NCBI GenBank assembly: GCA_032871835.1 | Contig: CM065299.1 | Coordinates: forward strand, 2,203,001 to 2,267,000 | Origin: Dipteronia dyeriana | Taxonomy: Eukaryota > Streptophyta > Magnoliopsida > Sapindales > Sapindaceae | Length of the DNA stretch: 64,000 bases | Direction of reading: 5' to 3' | Shown: positions 1-11,309 of the stretch, piece after piece | How positions within the stretch are numbered: the first letter of the stretch is position 1 | How the letters are laid out: each line of letters begins with the position of its first letter | Notes under the pieces: model-generated | What the model saw: the letters and a program-made list of their open reading frames with translations, nothing else | What the model was told of the DNA's origin: nothing | The model's database searches: none | Program-made: the position numbers and the translations under genes

Positions 1-660
1 GAGCATCCGAGTTAGTGCTATCTTCTCTCTTGTTTTATTCATTAACATTATATTTGTATTGCCAAGAATGTTTTTCTTATTGTGGCAGCTGTTTTGTATC
101 CCTATGTGAAGTTAGGGACATATTGTACACTCATAATTTGGTTCATAGTGAAGTTTTTTGGATAGACTACTGTCCCGTGGTTTTTACTCCTCAATCTGAG
201 GAGGTTTTCCACGTAAAAATTAGCTTATGTCTTTGTGCATGTGTTGATTTATTATTGTTGGTGGTTTTTTATTATTCGCAGCATATATATTGTTGTGGTA
301 TTGTGTTCTACTTGTTTGGTTTCGTATTAGATTCACACAGAAAGGGACAAAGAAGTCGTTTGTTTGCCGATTGTTGTCTTTTTCGTATCAAATATTTGGA
401 TTGATGAAGACAAATTTGTTCGGGTGATGTTAGGTGATGAAGTAAGCTTTTGGGCTTTTGGAATATGAATTTTTGGTGTTTGGGAAGTCAGAAAAGGTAA
501 GACCATGAAAGAAAGAAATAAAAAAAATTGAAGGAAAAATATTCCAAGATTGTTTTTCTCTTTTCATATATAGTTTATTATTTTAAATAATAATTTGAAA
601 AAGATAAAATAAGTAACCATGAGTATTTTAGTCATCCTGTGTCAAGATTTGAGTTGACCG
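1..660. other. Non-genic left edge, possible LTR fragment
   Basis: No convincing gene. The open frame at 15-404 is Cys/Phe/Tyr-rich and has no recognisable domain. A stretch near 170-215 (CCGTGGTTTTT, then TTTTCCACGTAAA) has the same layout as part of the solo LTR near 59470-59507, so this edge may be the downstream part of a related LTR cut by the window border. From about 580 the sequence becomes the AAAAGATAAAATAAGTAACC spacer that also precedes the other GATCC-rich repeats of the array. Confidence 0.3.
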
Positions 661-769
661 AAGTCAACATAATGGCAAGGGATATTTGTGCAATTTAATA
701 CAAAAGTTGAATATGTGTGTAATTACACCTAAACTTGGGGTATGTTTGTACAATTTACCCTTAGATTTA

Positions 770-1463
770 CGGGTTTGTGGCGGATCAGATCTAATGGATT
801 TGTAATGATCTAAGATCTGAATCGATCCGATTGAATTGAAAAAATTATAATCACATCCGATACAATCTGATTTGGTCTGATCCAATTGCAAAACACTTAA
901 TTCTAATCCAGTTTGATCCATTGAATCAGATTCATATGAAACGATTCTTAATATATAATTTGTTAAAAATTTCTTAATTAACAGAATAAATAATTAATTC
1001 ATACGATATTTCAAATAAAATTAACAAACTAATAGTACATATAAAAGCAATACACAATTTTACACTTTAAAGTTTAAAAAATCTAACAAATTATTAACTT
1101 TAAACATAAATTATAATCGCAAACATAAATAAAGTCATTCAATAGTTTGACATAAAAATATACATATTTATTGTAATAAAATACAATAGCACTCTAAATT
1201 TACTCGATGTCCATATGCACGAGACAAAATAAATTGGCCCAATATAAATTAAGCCCTACATCATGTTGAATTCGGATCATTTCATAGATTTTAATATAAA
1301 CATTCAACATCCAATCTGATCTAATCTAATCATGTCCCTCAATTTGATCCAATCCAATCATGTCCCTAAGTCTAATACAATCTAATTCAATTATGTTCTT
1401 AAATCTGATTATATCGGATCTAATGAATCCTAGTGGATTGGATTGGATCATGTACAATCTTAC
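770..1463. repeat. GATCC-rich hAT-like repeat, copy 1 (module U1)
   Basis: About 0.7 kb, non-coding, dense in variants of GATCCGATCTAATCC. It is flanked by the direct repeat TTAGATTTA (761-769 and 1464-1472). The left end reads CGGGTTTGTGGCGGATC and the right end GGATCATGTACAATCTTAC, loosely inverted with respect to each other, as in non-autonomous hAT elements. Four further copies occur at 15.8, 23.2, 36.9 and 42.9 kb. Confidence 0.55.
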
Positions 1464-2070
1464 TTAGATTTATTAGAGTTATTATACTCATTAAAGAATA
1501 GACATTTTCTTATTTTTGCTCGTAACCACATACAGTAGAACCTCTGTAAATTATTCTCCTATAAATTAATATCCTCTCTAAATTAATAAAAAATATTGTT
1601 CATGACTCGACCAATGTAAAAAATTAATAAACTGTTCTATCATAATAATTAATAATTTCTTTTTGAAACATAATGTAAAATTTTGGTTCTGACTGTCGTA
1701 TAAGTTAATAATTTCATAAAATTACAAAATATATTACATATTTTTCAAGAACTAGAAAAATGCTTCAAGATATTAGTTTGCACTAGGTCACCATACTTGA
1801 TATTTTTGACTTCAGCTTTCATCTTTTGAATTGTCCTCAAGAAGTTATTGTAATCACCTTATTGTTGTAGTCAAAAGGTTTCAATTAAAATGTTACCTCA
1901 TGACTATCATCGTTGTCATCATTTATCTCAACCATACCATCATTATTCTGTCTTGTGATATCATTGATGATATCCTATTCGGTTGGAGTGTAACACACTT
2001 CTTCTTCCACCGGTTGGTTAAGTAGATGATTGATATCCATATGATTGCTATAGTTGAAGCTTTGAATTTG

Positions 2071-2417
2071 TTATTTTAATTCACTCATAACAACACTATC
2101 CTCAATGTCTCCCTCGATTTCTCCTTGGATTGTACGAATTTTACAATGAAGAAAACAATTAGTGATTGTCTTGAGCTTAACATTAAATGTCGATGTTGCA
2201 ACAACTATACTAATGGCTTCTAAAATATCAATCTTTTTAGGATAGATGTGTTGGATTCCAAACGTTCGAGCAATATACAATTAAAGCGACGAATATAATA
2301 CACCTTGAAGTTTCGAATTATCACAACATCACATAGTTGTTGCTTTGATGTCAAATTAGGTGGTAGATAGAGCAACGTGGTGTTCTTGTGTATGTGATTA
2401 GGTAGCTCTGTAAGTGG
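2071..2417 (-). pseudogene. pogo-like DDE transposase, C-terminal remnant
   Basis: Minus-strand translation gives two overlapping-frame pieces. One contains LLYLPPNLTSKQQLCDVVII and RNFKVYY; the other contains KIDILEAISIVV and TITNCFLHCKI. In the pogo/CENP-B-like DDE family the order is a LFFLPPNTTS-type motif, a NFK segment, an 'ILEAI' helix and a 'NCW/FRHCGI' motif, so this is the C-terminal half of such a transposase. At least one frameshift separates the two pieces. The upstream part is cut off at 2417 by the LTR retrotransposon. Almost nothing of it is recognisable past 10806, so the gene is dead. Confidence 0.6.
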
Positions 2418-3509
2418 TGTTAGCATTATATAACGAAATATAATTCGATCTCGTATTGTATGTATAAGTATGAATAAATACGTACCTGGAAGCGCAACGG
2501 AAACAATCTAATTCATCGAGTCTTAATCCCTAATCCATAATAATACGATAACCAAAACAAGGAAAACAATTAAAACAATAGAGAGTCTTCTACTCTCTTC
2601 TCACCTTCCTCAGATTGCTTAATGGGGAGACAATTATGTTACACGTTCATTGTGAGTGAGAGTAGGGACCCCCTATATATAGTATAACTTCATAGAATCC
2701 TAACCTATAAAGGATTCTCACAACCCTGATAGGATGGCTAGTCCTAATAGGAATACTAGGCCACACATATACAATAGCCCATACAATATCCTACATATAT
2801 TTAATGTAGTTAAGGTGCACCGTGTAACACCCAATGTCTTTCAAGCCTAATTGAAAGGCCTAATTTGAAAGAAAAAAAAAGGATAAGCGTGAAACAGAAA
2901 AGACATCAGGTGAGTAAGCCAAGTGAGATGCATGGCTGACAGGCAGCTGTGAGCTTGGTTAATTAGCTCACAACTTCAGTTGTATCCTTCCATGAGTATA
3001 TATATATGAGGATAAATGTTGTGAGAGCTAGAAAGCAGTAGAATCAAGCGGAAGAAAGGAAAGAGAAGAAAAGAGAAGAAAAGAGAAAAGTCAGTGAAAC
3101 TCTCGTAATTTCATATTTCAGTTGATTCTTCTTTGATATCCAGTTTCTAATTGGATTTTGTGATTGATAGGGAAAGAAGACGAAGGGAACCTAGCATACT
3201 CAGTCTAAGATAATCTTGACGACTAAGTTGTGAGTGAATTAAGTTTCAGTTTTGTTTTTAACTCAAGTTTACAGTTTTATGCTTTAATTGCTGCAAATCA
3301 TTTTAAGCTTTTTATTGCTTTTTATGATTGATGGTGAGTAAACAGAGAACCAAAAATATATATTTATGCTTATATTAGCATTCAGAAATAGTATATTATT
3401 TTTATGAATTATCAAGAAGAGATTATGATTTCTATAAAAGCACCATGTACTCTTCCCCAGTTATGATTAAGGTTGGCTTTTGGGGCCGTTTTACACATGT
3501 GTATGTCAT

Positions 3510-3613
3510 GAGTCGCTCTGCATGTGCATGACCAGAGAAAGAGTAATAGAGTCGCTCTGCCCGAGCATGACCAGAGAAAGAGTAATTGAGTCGCTCTATT
3601 CGGGTATGACCAG
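3510..3613. repeat. Short tandem array, unit about 41-45 bp
   Basis: About 2.5 copies of GAGTCGCTCTGCCCGAGCAT followed by GACCAGAGAAAGAGTAA, within the solo LTR. The open frames here are by-products of the repeat. Confidence 0.6.
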
Positions 3614-3998
3614 AAGTTATTCATGACTGCGTTTGCCTGAATATATTTTGGCTTACGTATGGAAGATATTCCCGGTACGAATTTGGTGAAGATTAAGATT
3701 TTATAAAGCATTTATTCTTATTCAGCAAAGAGAAGCATTCAGTTTATTCGGTACAAAAGTAAATATATTATCTTATACCATGTATTGTTGAATGCTTATT
3801 GTAAAGTGGTTTAGAAAAGTGTTTTTAAAAGTTTTCATTCACTCACTGGGCGTTAGCGCTCATCCTTTCACTCTTAAATATTTATCCAGGTAGCTGCTCG
3901 GTTGTGCGGACTCAGAAGTTTTGAGGTGGGCCACTCGATAACATCATGAAGCATAAAAGTCATGCATTTTAAATTTTCATGTACATATTTAAAAATAT

Positions 3999-4108
3999 GA
4001 GGTCGGCATGGTCGGGACGGTAGGCATGGTCGGGACAGTAGGCATGGTCGGGACAGTAGGCATGGTCGGGATGGTAGGCATGGTCGGGATGGTAGCATGG
4101 TCAGAACG
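3999..4108. repeat. 18-bp tandem array in the solo LTR
   Basis: About six copies of GGCATGGTCGGGACAGTA with small variants (GATGGTA, GACGGTA). It is directly followed (about 4125-4220) by a looser array of TACTCGGCC units. Confidence 0.75.
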
Positions 4109-7100
4109 TGGTCGGATTTTTACTCGGCTTGTTCGGCCTACTCGGCCCACTTGACCTACTCGGCCCACATGGCCTATTCGGTCTACTCGGCCTACTCGGT
4201 TTTCTTACTCGGCCTGTTTCATCTCCCACTCGGGATGACTGGTTACTTAGTTTTTAAAGTTGTCGGTTTTTGGTCCGAACGGTCATTTTTGATAAACTTT
4301 TTGTAACGGACGAAAATATATGTAAAGAAATTATAATTATATACATTTTGTACTCTCCAGTATTCTCCTCACATTTTATTTGATTCAAACAAGTATTTCC
4401 GAATGGAGATTTCAGCAGAAAGTCCTTTTATTATGCTAGAGAATGTAGAGCCCATAGGGTTTCCCTTGTACTCAAGAGAGGAGTCGGGGCAGCCCACATG
4501 GCCTCCCTCGTACTCAAGAGAGAGGAGTCGGGGTGGGTCCTGTCACACCGAGCCTAACAAATATTGATCACATTAATAACGGGCTTTATCCGGTCAACTG
4601 TCACTTACTTAAACATTCCAATCAATTCGGTTTTTTACAAACTCAAAATATAATGTAATATGTTGCTCATAATTTTATAAAAATCTTACATTCTCCCAGT
4701 TGAGCTACATAGACATTATTATTTTAGTTTTAAATTTTCATTTTAGAAAACAACTCTCCGAACTGACAAACAATTATATGTGGCCACAAAGAATGTTTAA
4801 GAGAGTAACACCTTCCTTCCCCTTAGTCCAATAGAACCTTAAGTATCCAACTACATAGATCATTACATCTTTAGTCAATATAAGACCATATGTAATCAAA
4901 ATACTCTTAGCTCTACTTACCCGGGTAAAATGGTATGTATGTGTGGAATGGAAGTTACATGCATATGTGATCATCATGCCTATTTCCATATAGGTCCAAC
5001 TTCGCATTATACGAAGCAGCTTAAGACGAGCAACTTAATGTCCTAAGCATTTTACACTCATTGACCAAACACTTTGACCATGAGTTCAACATCCCTTAAG
5101 ACGGGCAAAAACTTTATGTCTTAAGTAATGTTCACTCATCGGTGGAAACTTTATACCTTATGAGTGAATTGCCCCCTCAAACTAAAAGTTTGAGATTTCT
5201 TGCCATAACCAACCATCCGTGTGCACACAATAACAAGTATGGCAAGCATCTTAACATGCATATACAATACATTCTCGAGAATATGAAACAAACATGCATA
5301 GAATAAATGCAGTTAATATAATTAAAGACAACTCCCACTAATCAAACACATCAAAAATTTCAATCCAATGCAGGATACAACATGCTCCACAAAACTTTTG
5401 GAGTCAAATATCTTGGTTAGTGTATCAAGAGTTATTTTACATATGGCTATTAGAAACTCGCAAGTCTTAAATCTCCTCTCACCACAATATTCATATGATT
5501 AAACCTCCGAGATCTCTTAGCATATTTAGAGAAGATAAATACAGTGAAATTATCACAATCTACCTCAAAATATGATTTCACAATCAAATTCTTTAGAGTT
5601 GCAATATATAAAGCCACATATTTCTTTATACATACATACACGTGAGCATGAAACAATTAACCTTTACAAATACTATGAAACCCTTTTTACTTTTTGTTTT
5701 TTAACTATCTATTGATACATGTCAAATTGGTTTGAAATCCACAAAATCTACTAATATAATAATAGAATCTATACATATATATTAAGCTTACATCAAACTA
5801 TCATTTGCGGATATATACATGACCTTTTACATATAAGAACGCTCCAATTTACTTGGGGAATAAAAAACTTATGTAAGTTTATCACTTTTACCAATAGGTA
5901 CCTTAAACAAGTGAACTTGTAATCATACTAACCCTTCAAGTGCTCTATTAATATATTTCTCAATAACATTATCAAAATATACCTGTTCGAGATTTTTCAC
6001 CTCGAAATACTAGAGAAAAGATTTTTAATGTCAAACAAATGACAACATAGAGCACATAGAAAATAAACTTACTCCCTCTGGCCCTCAGTTATGTCTAATG
6101 GCAAAATAAAACTTTTAACAAAGTCTTAAATTACTACAATATTATTAAACTAAACACCATTATCTGAAAACTTGATTAATATGTCAACGAAGTTTTAAAG
6201 TATACAAACTTAATACTCGTTTTCCAAGTAAAACCTTCAAGCCATAAATATGACCATATGAATTTCAACCAATTAGTTTGCAACTATTTGACAACTAAAT
6301 CAAAACCCTAACTCCAATGACATCCATAATTACAATTCAACAAACTTGACATTTATTCAACATAAATATCCCAAACACAAGCTTTCTTCCTTAAACGTAA
6401 GTCTTTAAAATTATACATTCTTAACAACATCACTCTCTTCCCCTAAGAATGTATAATGCCTAGATACAATTATTCTCATAAATAAAATAAGACAAGTTCT
6501 ATGAACTATTCCCAATAGTTTATAATCTTTGCAGTCCTATCCTTATATTTTATGAGATCACTTTTAATTCAATTAATCAAAAGACTTAAAACTGAGAATT
6601 TAAAATAATCAAAATGTCCTATGAATCAAATATCTCAATTCTACATTTAGTCATGCAATTGAAGAGAATTATATCTAAACTACAAGAACAATAATCAATC
6701 TATTCTAAACCAAAAAGTATAATTTAGAATTCGAGAAGAGTTCAAAGACCCATAAAGATTATTATTTACAGAAATCACCATATAACTCGCTAGGTGAAAT
6801 CATAAGCAAGAATCTATTATCTTGAATAAGCTTCAAGATATTAATTTAAATTCTCAGTCTTATTATGAAAATTGTACTTTGCTATACAGGACCAAAATCG
6901 GAAATATCATCCAATAAAACTTTTAGAGGTTAAAGATAATCTAAACTTTATCATGAATTCATATAAATTCAAATAAAACCTCTTAACCAATTGGCCCTAA
7001 TTAAATATTGAATTCATTAAAATGTATCACAAGAAATAACCCACAAAGAGTTTAATTGAAAATTAATCAAATAATTCAAATCATAAATTAAGGGGTATAT

Positions 7101-8284
7101 TTTCTTACGATAGCAAATTATTTTATGTCCTCAGTATTTATTTTCTTTGGCTTGCTATGTTGAATTGTCAAAATTTTCAGACTACTTCCTATAGTGTTTG
7201 TACCCTATCACCTTTATCAAAATGATAAACAAAAGACATAACTCCATAATAGATTAATCTCCATCTATTTATAAGTCACTAGACCTTAACAAACTTTCGA
7301 CAATGGGTTCACTAAACTTTATTTATCATTTAATCCTCATTAAGGTAAAAATCAATTGGAGCGTCTCATCTAATCCACCAAAAAGGTCCATCAACCAATA
7401 TCTTAATGACATGTATTTAAAACTAGTAGAGGTGTTTAAAATGAATTAAATCACAGTATATTCATGCTCTCACCGATTTCCATAATCATTATAAATAATG
7501 ATTTAACCTTCATGGAAATCCAACACAACATCACGATCTGTCTTTTGGACAAAGACCACAACGCACATGTTAAAACTTTCCTACAAGTGATTAACTTCTT
7601 TGGGAGATGTATCACTCTTTATTCTTCAATGCTCACAAAACTTACACAAGCGATGACTCTCTTAGGCAGATGATCAACACAACACATGTATAGTTTTACC
7701 TCAATACAGTTCAAAACCTTAATCATTGATAATCCAACATATATTATGGAATCTTAACAACTAGTTTACTACGTGAATTCATAGTCATCCAACCCCATAA
7801 ATATTCTAAACACAATTGATTATATAATTATAAAATCCTAATGGTCAGTTCACTACGTAGAAACATAACCATCTAACTTTATAATAATTTCAAATATAAT
7901 CAATTATTGTCCTCAATAAAATAAACAAATCATAATGAAATATTAATAGTTAGTCTACTACGTAGAAACGTAACCATACAATTCCATAATAATTTCATAG
8001 GTTATACATTTGTAAAGCATGTACTACAAATCCAATATCATTACACCCAACATAAATTTATATATTTCTCTTAATTAATCCGAGACGGTCACACATAATT
8101 TTTACCTTAAATTATTCAAAATAATGAGAAATATAAATCCTTCTTAAATTTATGTTGAATAGATATTATTTGTGAGCATATAGAATATGTAGACATCATT
8201 AAGTGTTGGGCAATTTCATTCAATTAAATGAAAATATATTAGAGGCAATTTCCAAAAATTTCAAATATTTATATCACATTATAT

Positions 8285-8515
8285 AAATGAATACCTCAAG
8301 ATGATGAACCTCTTACGGAGAAGAACATCATCCATCACATGTGTCTAACATTCACGACATATTGTATAAGTGAATACCTCGAGTTAATGAACCTCCTACG
8401 GAGAAGAACATCACTCATCACATGCATATAATTCCATCATTGCAGTTCTATAGATAAATACCTCAAGATGATGAACCTCCTACGGAGATGAACATCACCT
8501 ATCACATGTGATAAC
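8285..8515. repeat. Tandem repeat, unit about 85 bp
   Basis: Three units contain AATACCTCAAGATGATGAAC, then CTCCTACGGAGA, GAACATCA and ATCACATG. The units differ by point changes and a few indels. Confidence 0.65.
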
Positions 8516-8569
8516 CCTCTTACGGAGATAATTAAAACATGCATTTCCATCTTTGCATTTCAAAGTTAA

Positions 8570-9055
8570 TAATTGATAACCAACGAACATCTCAAAATCT
8601 TAATGATTAGTCACTACGTGAAACATAATCATCAAATTCACGAGAATATTCTATCAATTATTAAAACTTACTAAATTAATAATCGTTAACCAACTATATT
8701 CTCAAAAACGAAATGACTAGTCACTACGTGAAACATAATCACTCAATTCACGAGAATATTAAAAACAGATTATTAATTTTAACCTCATCAATAATCGATA
8801 ACCGACGAAGCATAATCATTAGTCACTACGTGAAACATAATCATCTAATTTACGAGAAAATTCTATCAATTATTGAATTAAAATCATTAATAATTGATAA
8901 CCGACGAACATCTTAAAATCTTAATGATTAGTCACTACGTGAAACATAACCATCCGATTCATGAGAAAATTCTATCAATTATTAATTTTAAACAAACTAA
9001 TAATTACTATGAAAACTATATGATTAGTCATTACATGAAACATAATCATCCGAAA
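8570..9055. repeat. Tandem repeat, unit about 110-115 bp
   Basis: Four to five degenerate units of AATAATTGATAACCAACGAA, then TCTTAATGATTAGTCACTAC, GTGAAACATAATCATC and a CACGAGAATATTCTATC tail. Older copies of the TACTACGTGAA core occur at about 7760, 7850 and 7960, so the array once extended further left. Confidence 0.65.
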
Positions 9056-9359
9056 TCATAATAATTATTTATGAACTGCAATTATTTTTCATAAATTTTT
9101 TGGAAAATTTTAAAATTGCCTCATGGTTTTGATAAATTTCAAATTTGCCCCTATATTTATCAAAATATTAAATTGACCCCAAATATTTTTGAAATTATAA
9201 ATCAGCCCCAACACATACCCAATTACACATTGATACCTTGATGTTACAATTAATTCAAACATGCCACTGAAAAATTGCAAAATAGCCCATAATTAAATCT
9301 AATTCCAAAAGAGCCTAATTTTTTTTAAAAAAAGTCCAAAACTTTATCTAATTTACAAA

Positions 9360-9900
9360 AGGTGGCCCAAACCAAAATCAATCAAGAAACCCTAGGTTTC
9401 ATGGCCACCATGGACCTTGCTCCAGCCGGCCACCAGAACGGAGGCAACCAGCCGGAAAAACAGCGGCAAACCACCTCCTACACTATTCCAATCACTCAAT
9501 CTGCAAACACTCATGAATCAAATCGAAAAATTAGAGATCGCAACAACGAGATCTCTTCCATGGCAGCAAACCACGTCGTCACCGGGAAGAGGACGGCCAA
9601 CCACGGCTCCGACGAACTCGCGATGCCCACCAACACACGGGTCTGCGAAGAACAAGCCGTATCAGGATGGGTCTGATACAGACGACCCGCATCTGATGCG
9701 CTGGTCTGGATCGAGATCCATCGACCAATGCAAAAACGCGGGGTTTGGTACGAGATACATTGATCTGCATCTGGTTTCTCCTTCGACCCGTTCCCTTTTG
9801 GTGAACCGACCCGCTTCATGGTGTGGGTCTGATGTAGACGACCCGCATCTAACCTCAGAACTTGTCTTGATTTCACATACTGGTTCTTGGTTCTAATACA
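9360..9900. other. GC-richer block near the primer-binding site
   Basis: Unlike the surrounding AT-rich sequence it contains AAACCCTAG, a Kozak-like GCCACCATGG (9401-9410) and CCAGCCGGCCACC. Two + frames and one - frame are open for 100-160 codons and resemble no family I know. It may be a captured host fragment or leader-like retroelement sequence. I do not call a gene. Confidence 0.35.
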
Positions 9901-10248
9901 CAACTCTTTTGCACACAAGAACACACGCCATAGTGCACAACATTATTAATAATCAATTCATATCAGCACTTGTCAAAACAATCAAGAATTCATTCATGGA
10001 ATTCTATTCATCAACCAATGAATCCATAACAACTGATATCCTATAAAATACTTTTCTCCGTAAATTATTTATTATCAATCTAACATATTGAAATCCACAC
10101 GTCATACCACACAATCTTTAATATAATAACATGCAAACATATATTTATCATGAGATCAATAATTCAATCCGGTGTGTATAAAAAGATGTACGGATACAAT
10201 ATCAAAATCATTCAACCTATGTAACAATACGATCGGTTCTGATACCAC

Positions 10249-10800
10249 TGTAAGAATTATATAACGAAATATAATTCGATCTCGTATTATATGTATAAGT
10301 ATGAATAAATGCGTATCTGGAAGCGCAGCGGAAACAATCTAATTCATCGAATCTTAATCCCGAATCCATAATAATACGATAACCTAGAAATAAAACAAGG
10401 AAAACAATTAAAACAATAGAGAGTCTTCTACCCTCTTTTCACCTTCCTCAGATTGCCTAATGGGGAGACAATTCTGTTTCACGTTCATTGTGAGTGAGAG
10501 TAGGGACCCCCTATATACATTATAACTTCATAGAATTCTAACCCATAAAGGATTCTTACAACCCTGATAGGATGGCTTGTCCTAATAGGAATACTAGGCC
10601 ACACATATACAATAGCACATACCATATCCTACATATATTTAATGTAGTTAAGGGGCACCGAGCCCAACAAATATTGATCACATTAATAACGGGCTTTATC
10701 CGGTCAACTCTCACTTACTTAAACATTCCAATCAATTTGGTTTTTTACAAACTCAAAATATAATGTAATATATTATTCATAATTTTATAAAAATCTTACA
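10249..10800 (-). repeat. Right LTR of the LARD-like element (5' LTR)
   Basis: 552 bp, TGTAAGAATT...AATCTTACA, intact and without insertion. It gives the empty-site reference for the solo LTR in its partner. Confidence 0.8.
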
Positions 10801-10999
10801 AGTGGTACATGGGCAGGGCAATGCAACTGTGATTAGGAATCCTAAAAAGAAAAACTTTTCTTAAAGAAAAAAACCGACTAAATAAGGAATCCTAAAAAGA
10901 AACGTTCCCTAAATAAAATCAAAAACCGACTTTCACACGTTTTCTAAGACAAAATAACTCTTTATAGGTTAAAACCCTTCAAATTAATAAACCCTTTAA

Positions 11000-11280
11000 A
11001 TTGATACTCAATGGTAGGTCTCAATGGAATTGCGAATAGAAGCTCGAGTTGTGGGGAGGACAGATTAGAATTTTGGGAGTTTCAGTGGGGCAGTTTGGGC
11101 TGCTCTGTTTTGGTCCTCTTGTCCCCTGTTTTCTGGTCTTGTTTTTCTGCTTGGGGGCTCTTTGTTTTTGGCTGGTCTGGTGTGGTTGTGTGCCTGGATT
11201 TTGTTGTTTTTGCAGTGCGCTTTGGCCTTTTAGCTCTTATTAGGCTCTTATTCAATAAAAATCTTCTATGATGTTAAAAA
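11000..11280 (+). mobile_element. Probable LINE 3'-end fragment
   Basis: A T/G-rich tract (TTTGGCTGGTCTGGTGTGG) runs into a TTCAATAAAAATCTTC signal and an A-run (11276-11284), as in 3' ends of plant L1 elements. It lies just inside the right end of the pogo-like remnant. Similar wording occurs in the opposite orientation at 36.3-36.7 kb. The two open frames here have no recognisable domain. Confidence 0.35.
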
Positions 11281-11309
11281 AAAATATTAATTTAGAGGGA
11301 TTTTAATAT

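Larger units (their letters stand above)
2823..4545 (+). mobile_element. Solo LTR (Gypsy-like), nested in the left LTR
   Basis: Starts TGTAACACCCAATG, ends GGGTCCTGTCA, and is flanked by a perfect 5-bp duplication CACCG (2818-2822 and 4546-4550). The intact right LTR shows the uninterrupted site (GGCACCGAGCCC near 10653). There is no internal coding, so it is a solo LTR. It contains a TATA-like stretch near 2997-3008 and two small tandem arrays. Its length and TGTAACACCC start suggest a Gypsy/chromovirus LTR; orientation is assigned only from the TATA-like run. Confidence 0.75.
2418..4690 (-). repeat. Left LTR of the LARD-like element (3' LTR), split
   Basis: 2418-2822 plus 4546-4690 together match the right LTR at 10249-10800. 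The intervening 2823-4545 is a separate insertion. Differences from the right LTR are scattered substitutions and an approximately 8-bp indel near 2550. Confidence 0.8.
4691..10248 (-). other. Interior of the LARD-like element, no protein-coding capacity
   Basis: AT-rich on both strands, with only short unrelated open frames. It holds diverged tandem repeats at about 7730-8000, 8285-8515 and 8570-9050, and a distinctly GC-richer block at about 9360-9900. It ends at the primer-binding site. I see no retroviral-type domain in any frame. Confidence 0.65.
2418..10800 (-). mobile_element. Non-coding (LARD-like) LTR retrotransposon, minus strand
   Basis: A complete element bounded by a perfect 5-bp target-site duplication AGTGG (2413-2417 and 10801-10805). 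The LTRs are 2418-4690 (interrupted by a 1723-bp solo LTR) and 10249-10800. They begin TGTTAG/TGTAAG and end TCTTACA, and look about 95% identical by eye once the insertion is removed. Next to the right LTR, the minus strand reads TGGTATCAGAACC (10235-10247), a primer-binding site of the initiator-Met tRNA type. Next to the left LTR the minus strand reads AACTGGGAGAA, a polypurine tract. The 5.56-kb interior has no gag, protease, integrase or RT, so the element must have relied on another element's proteins. The host gene it hit was the pogo-like transposase. Confidence 0.8.
1533..11309 (-). mobile_element. pogo/Lemi1-like DNA transposon remnant (host of nested insertions)
   Basis: The left end, directly after TA at 1531-1532, reads CAGTAGAACCTCTGTAAATT. 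It is followed by repeated CTCTAAATTAATA motifs, which is the terminal pattern known for plant pogo-like (Lemi1) elements. The right end near 11283-11309 carries the inverted counterpart (TTAATTTAGAGGGATTTTAA). Between them lies a minus-strand transposase remnant, split by a long LTR element. The right boundary is approximate because that terminus is decayed. Confidence 0.5.

Noticed and set aside
15..404. 129-codon frame at the left edge
   Set aside because: Composition is Phe/Tyr/Cys-rich, with no domain, no homologous frame elsewhere and LTR-like DNA wording.
2071..2426. Host gene on the minus strand at 2.1-2.4 kb
   Set aside because: The motifs (LPPNLTS, NFK, ILEAI, NCFLHC) are those of a pogo-like transposase remnant, matched by the CAGTAGAACC terminus at 1533.
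8285..9055. CRISPR-like look of the direct repeats
   Set aside because: Units are 85-115 bp, degenerate and contiguous without unique spacers, in a plant retroelement.
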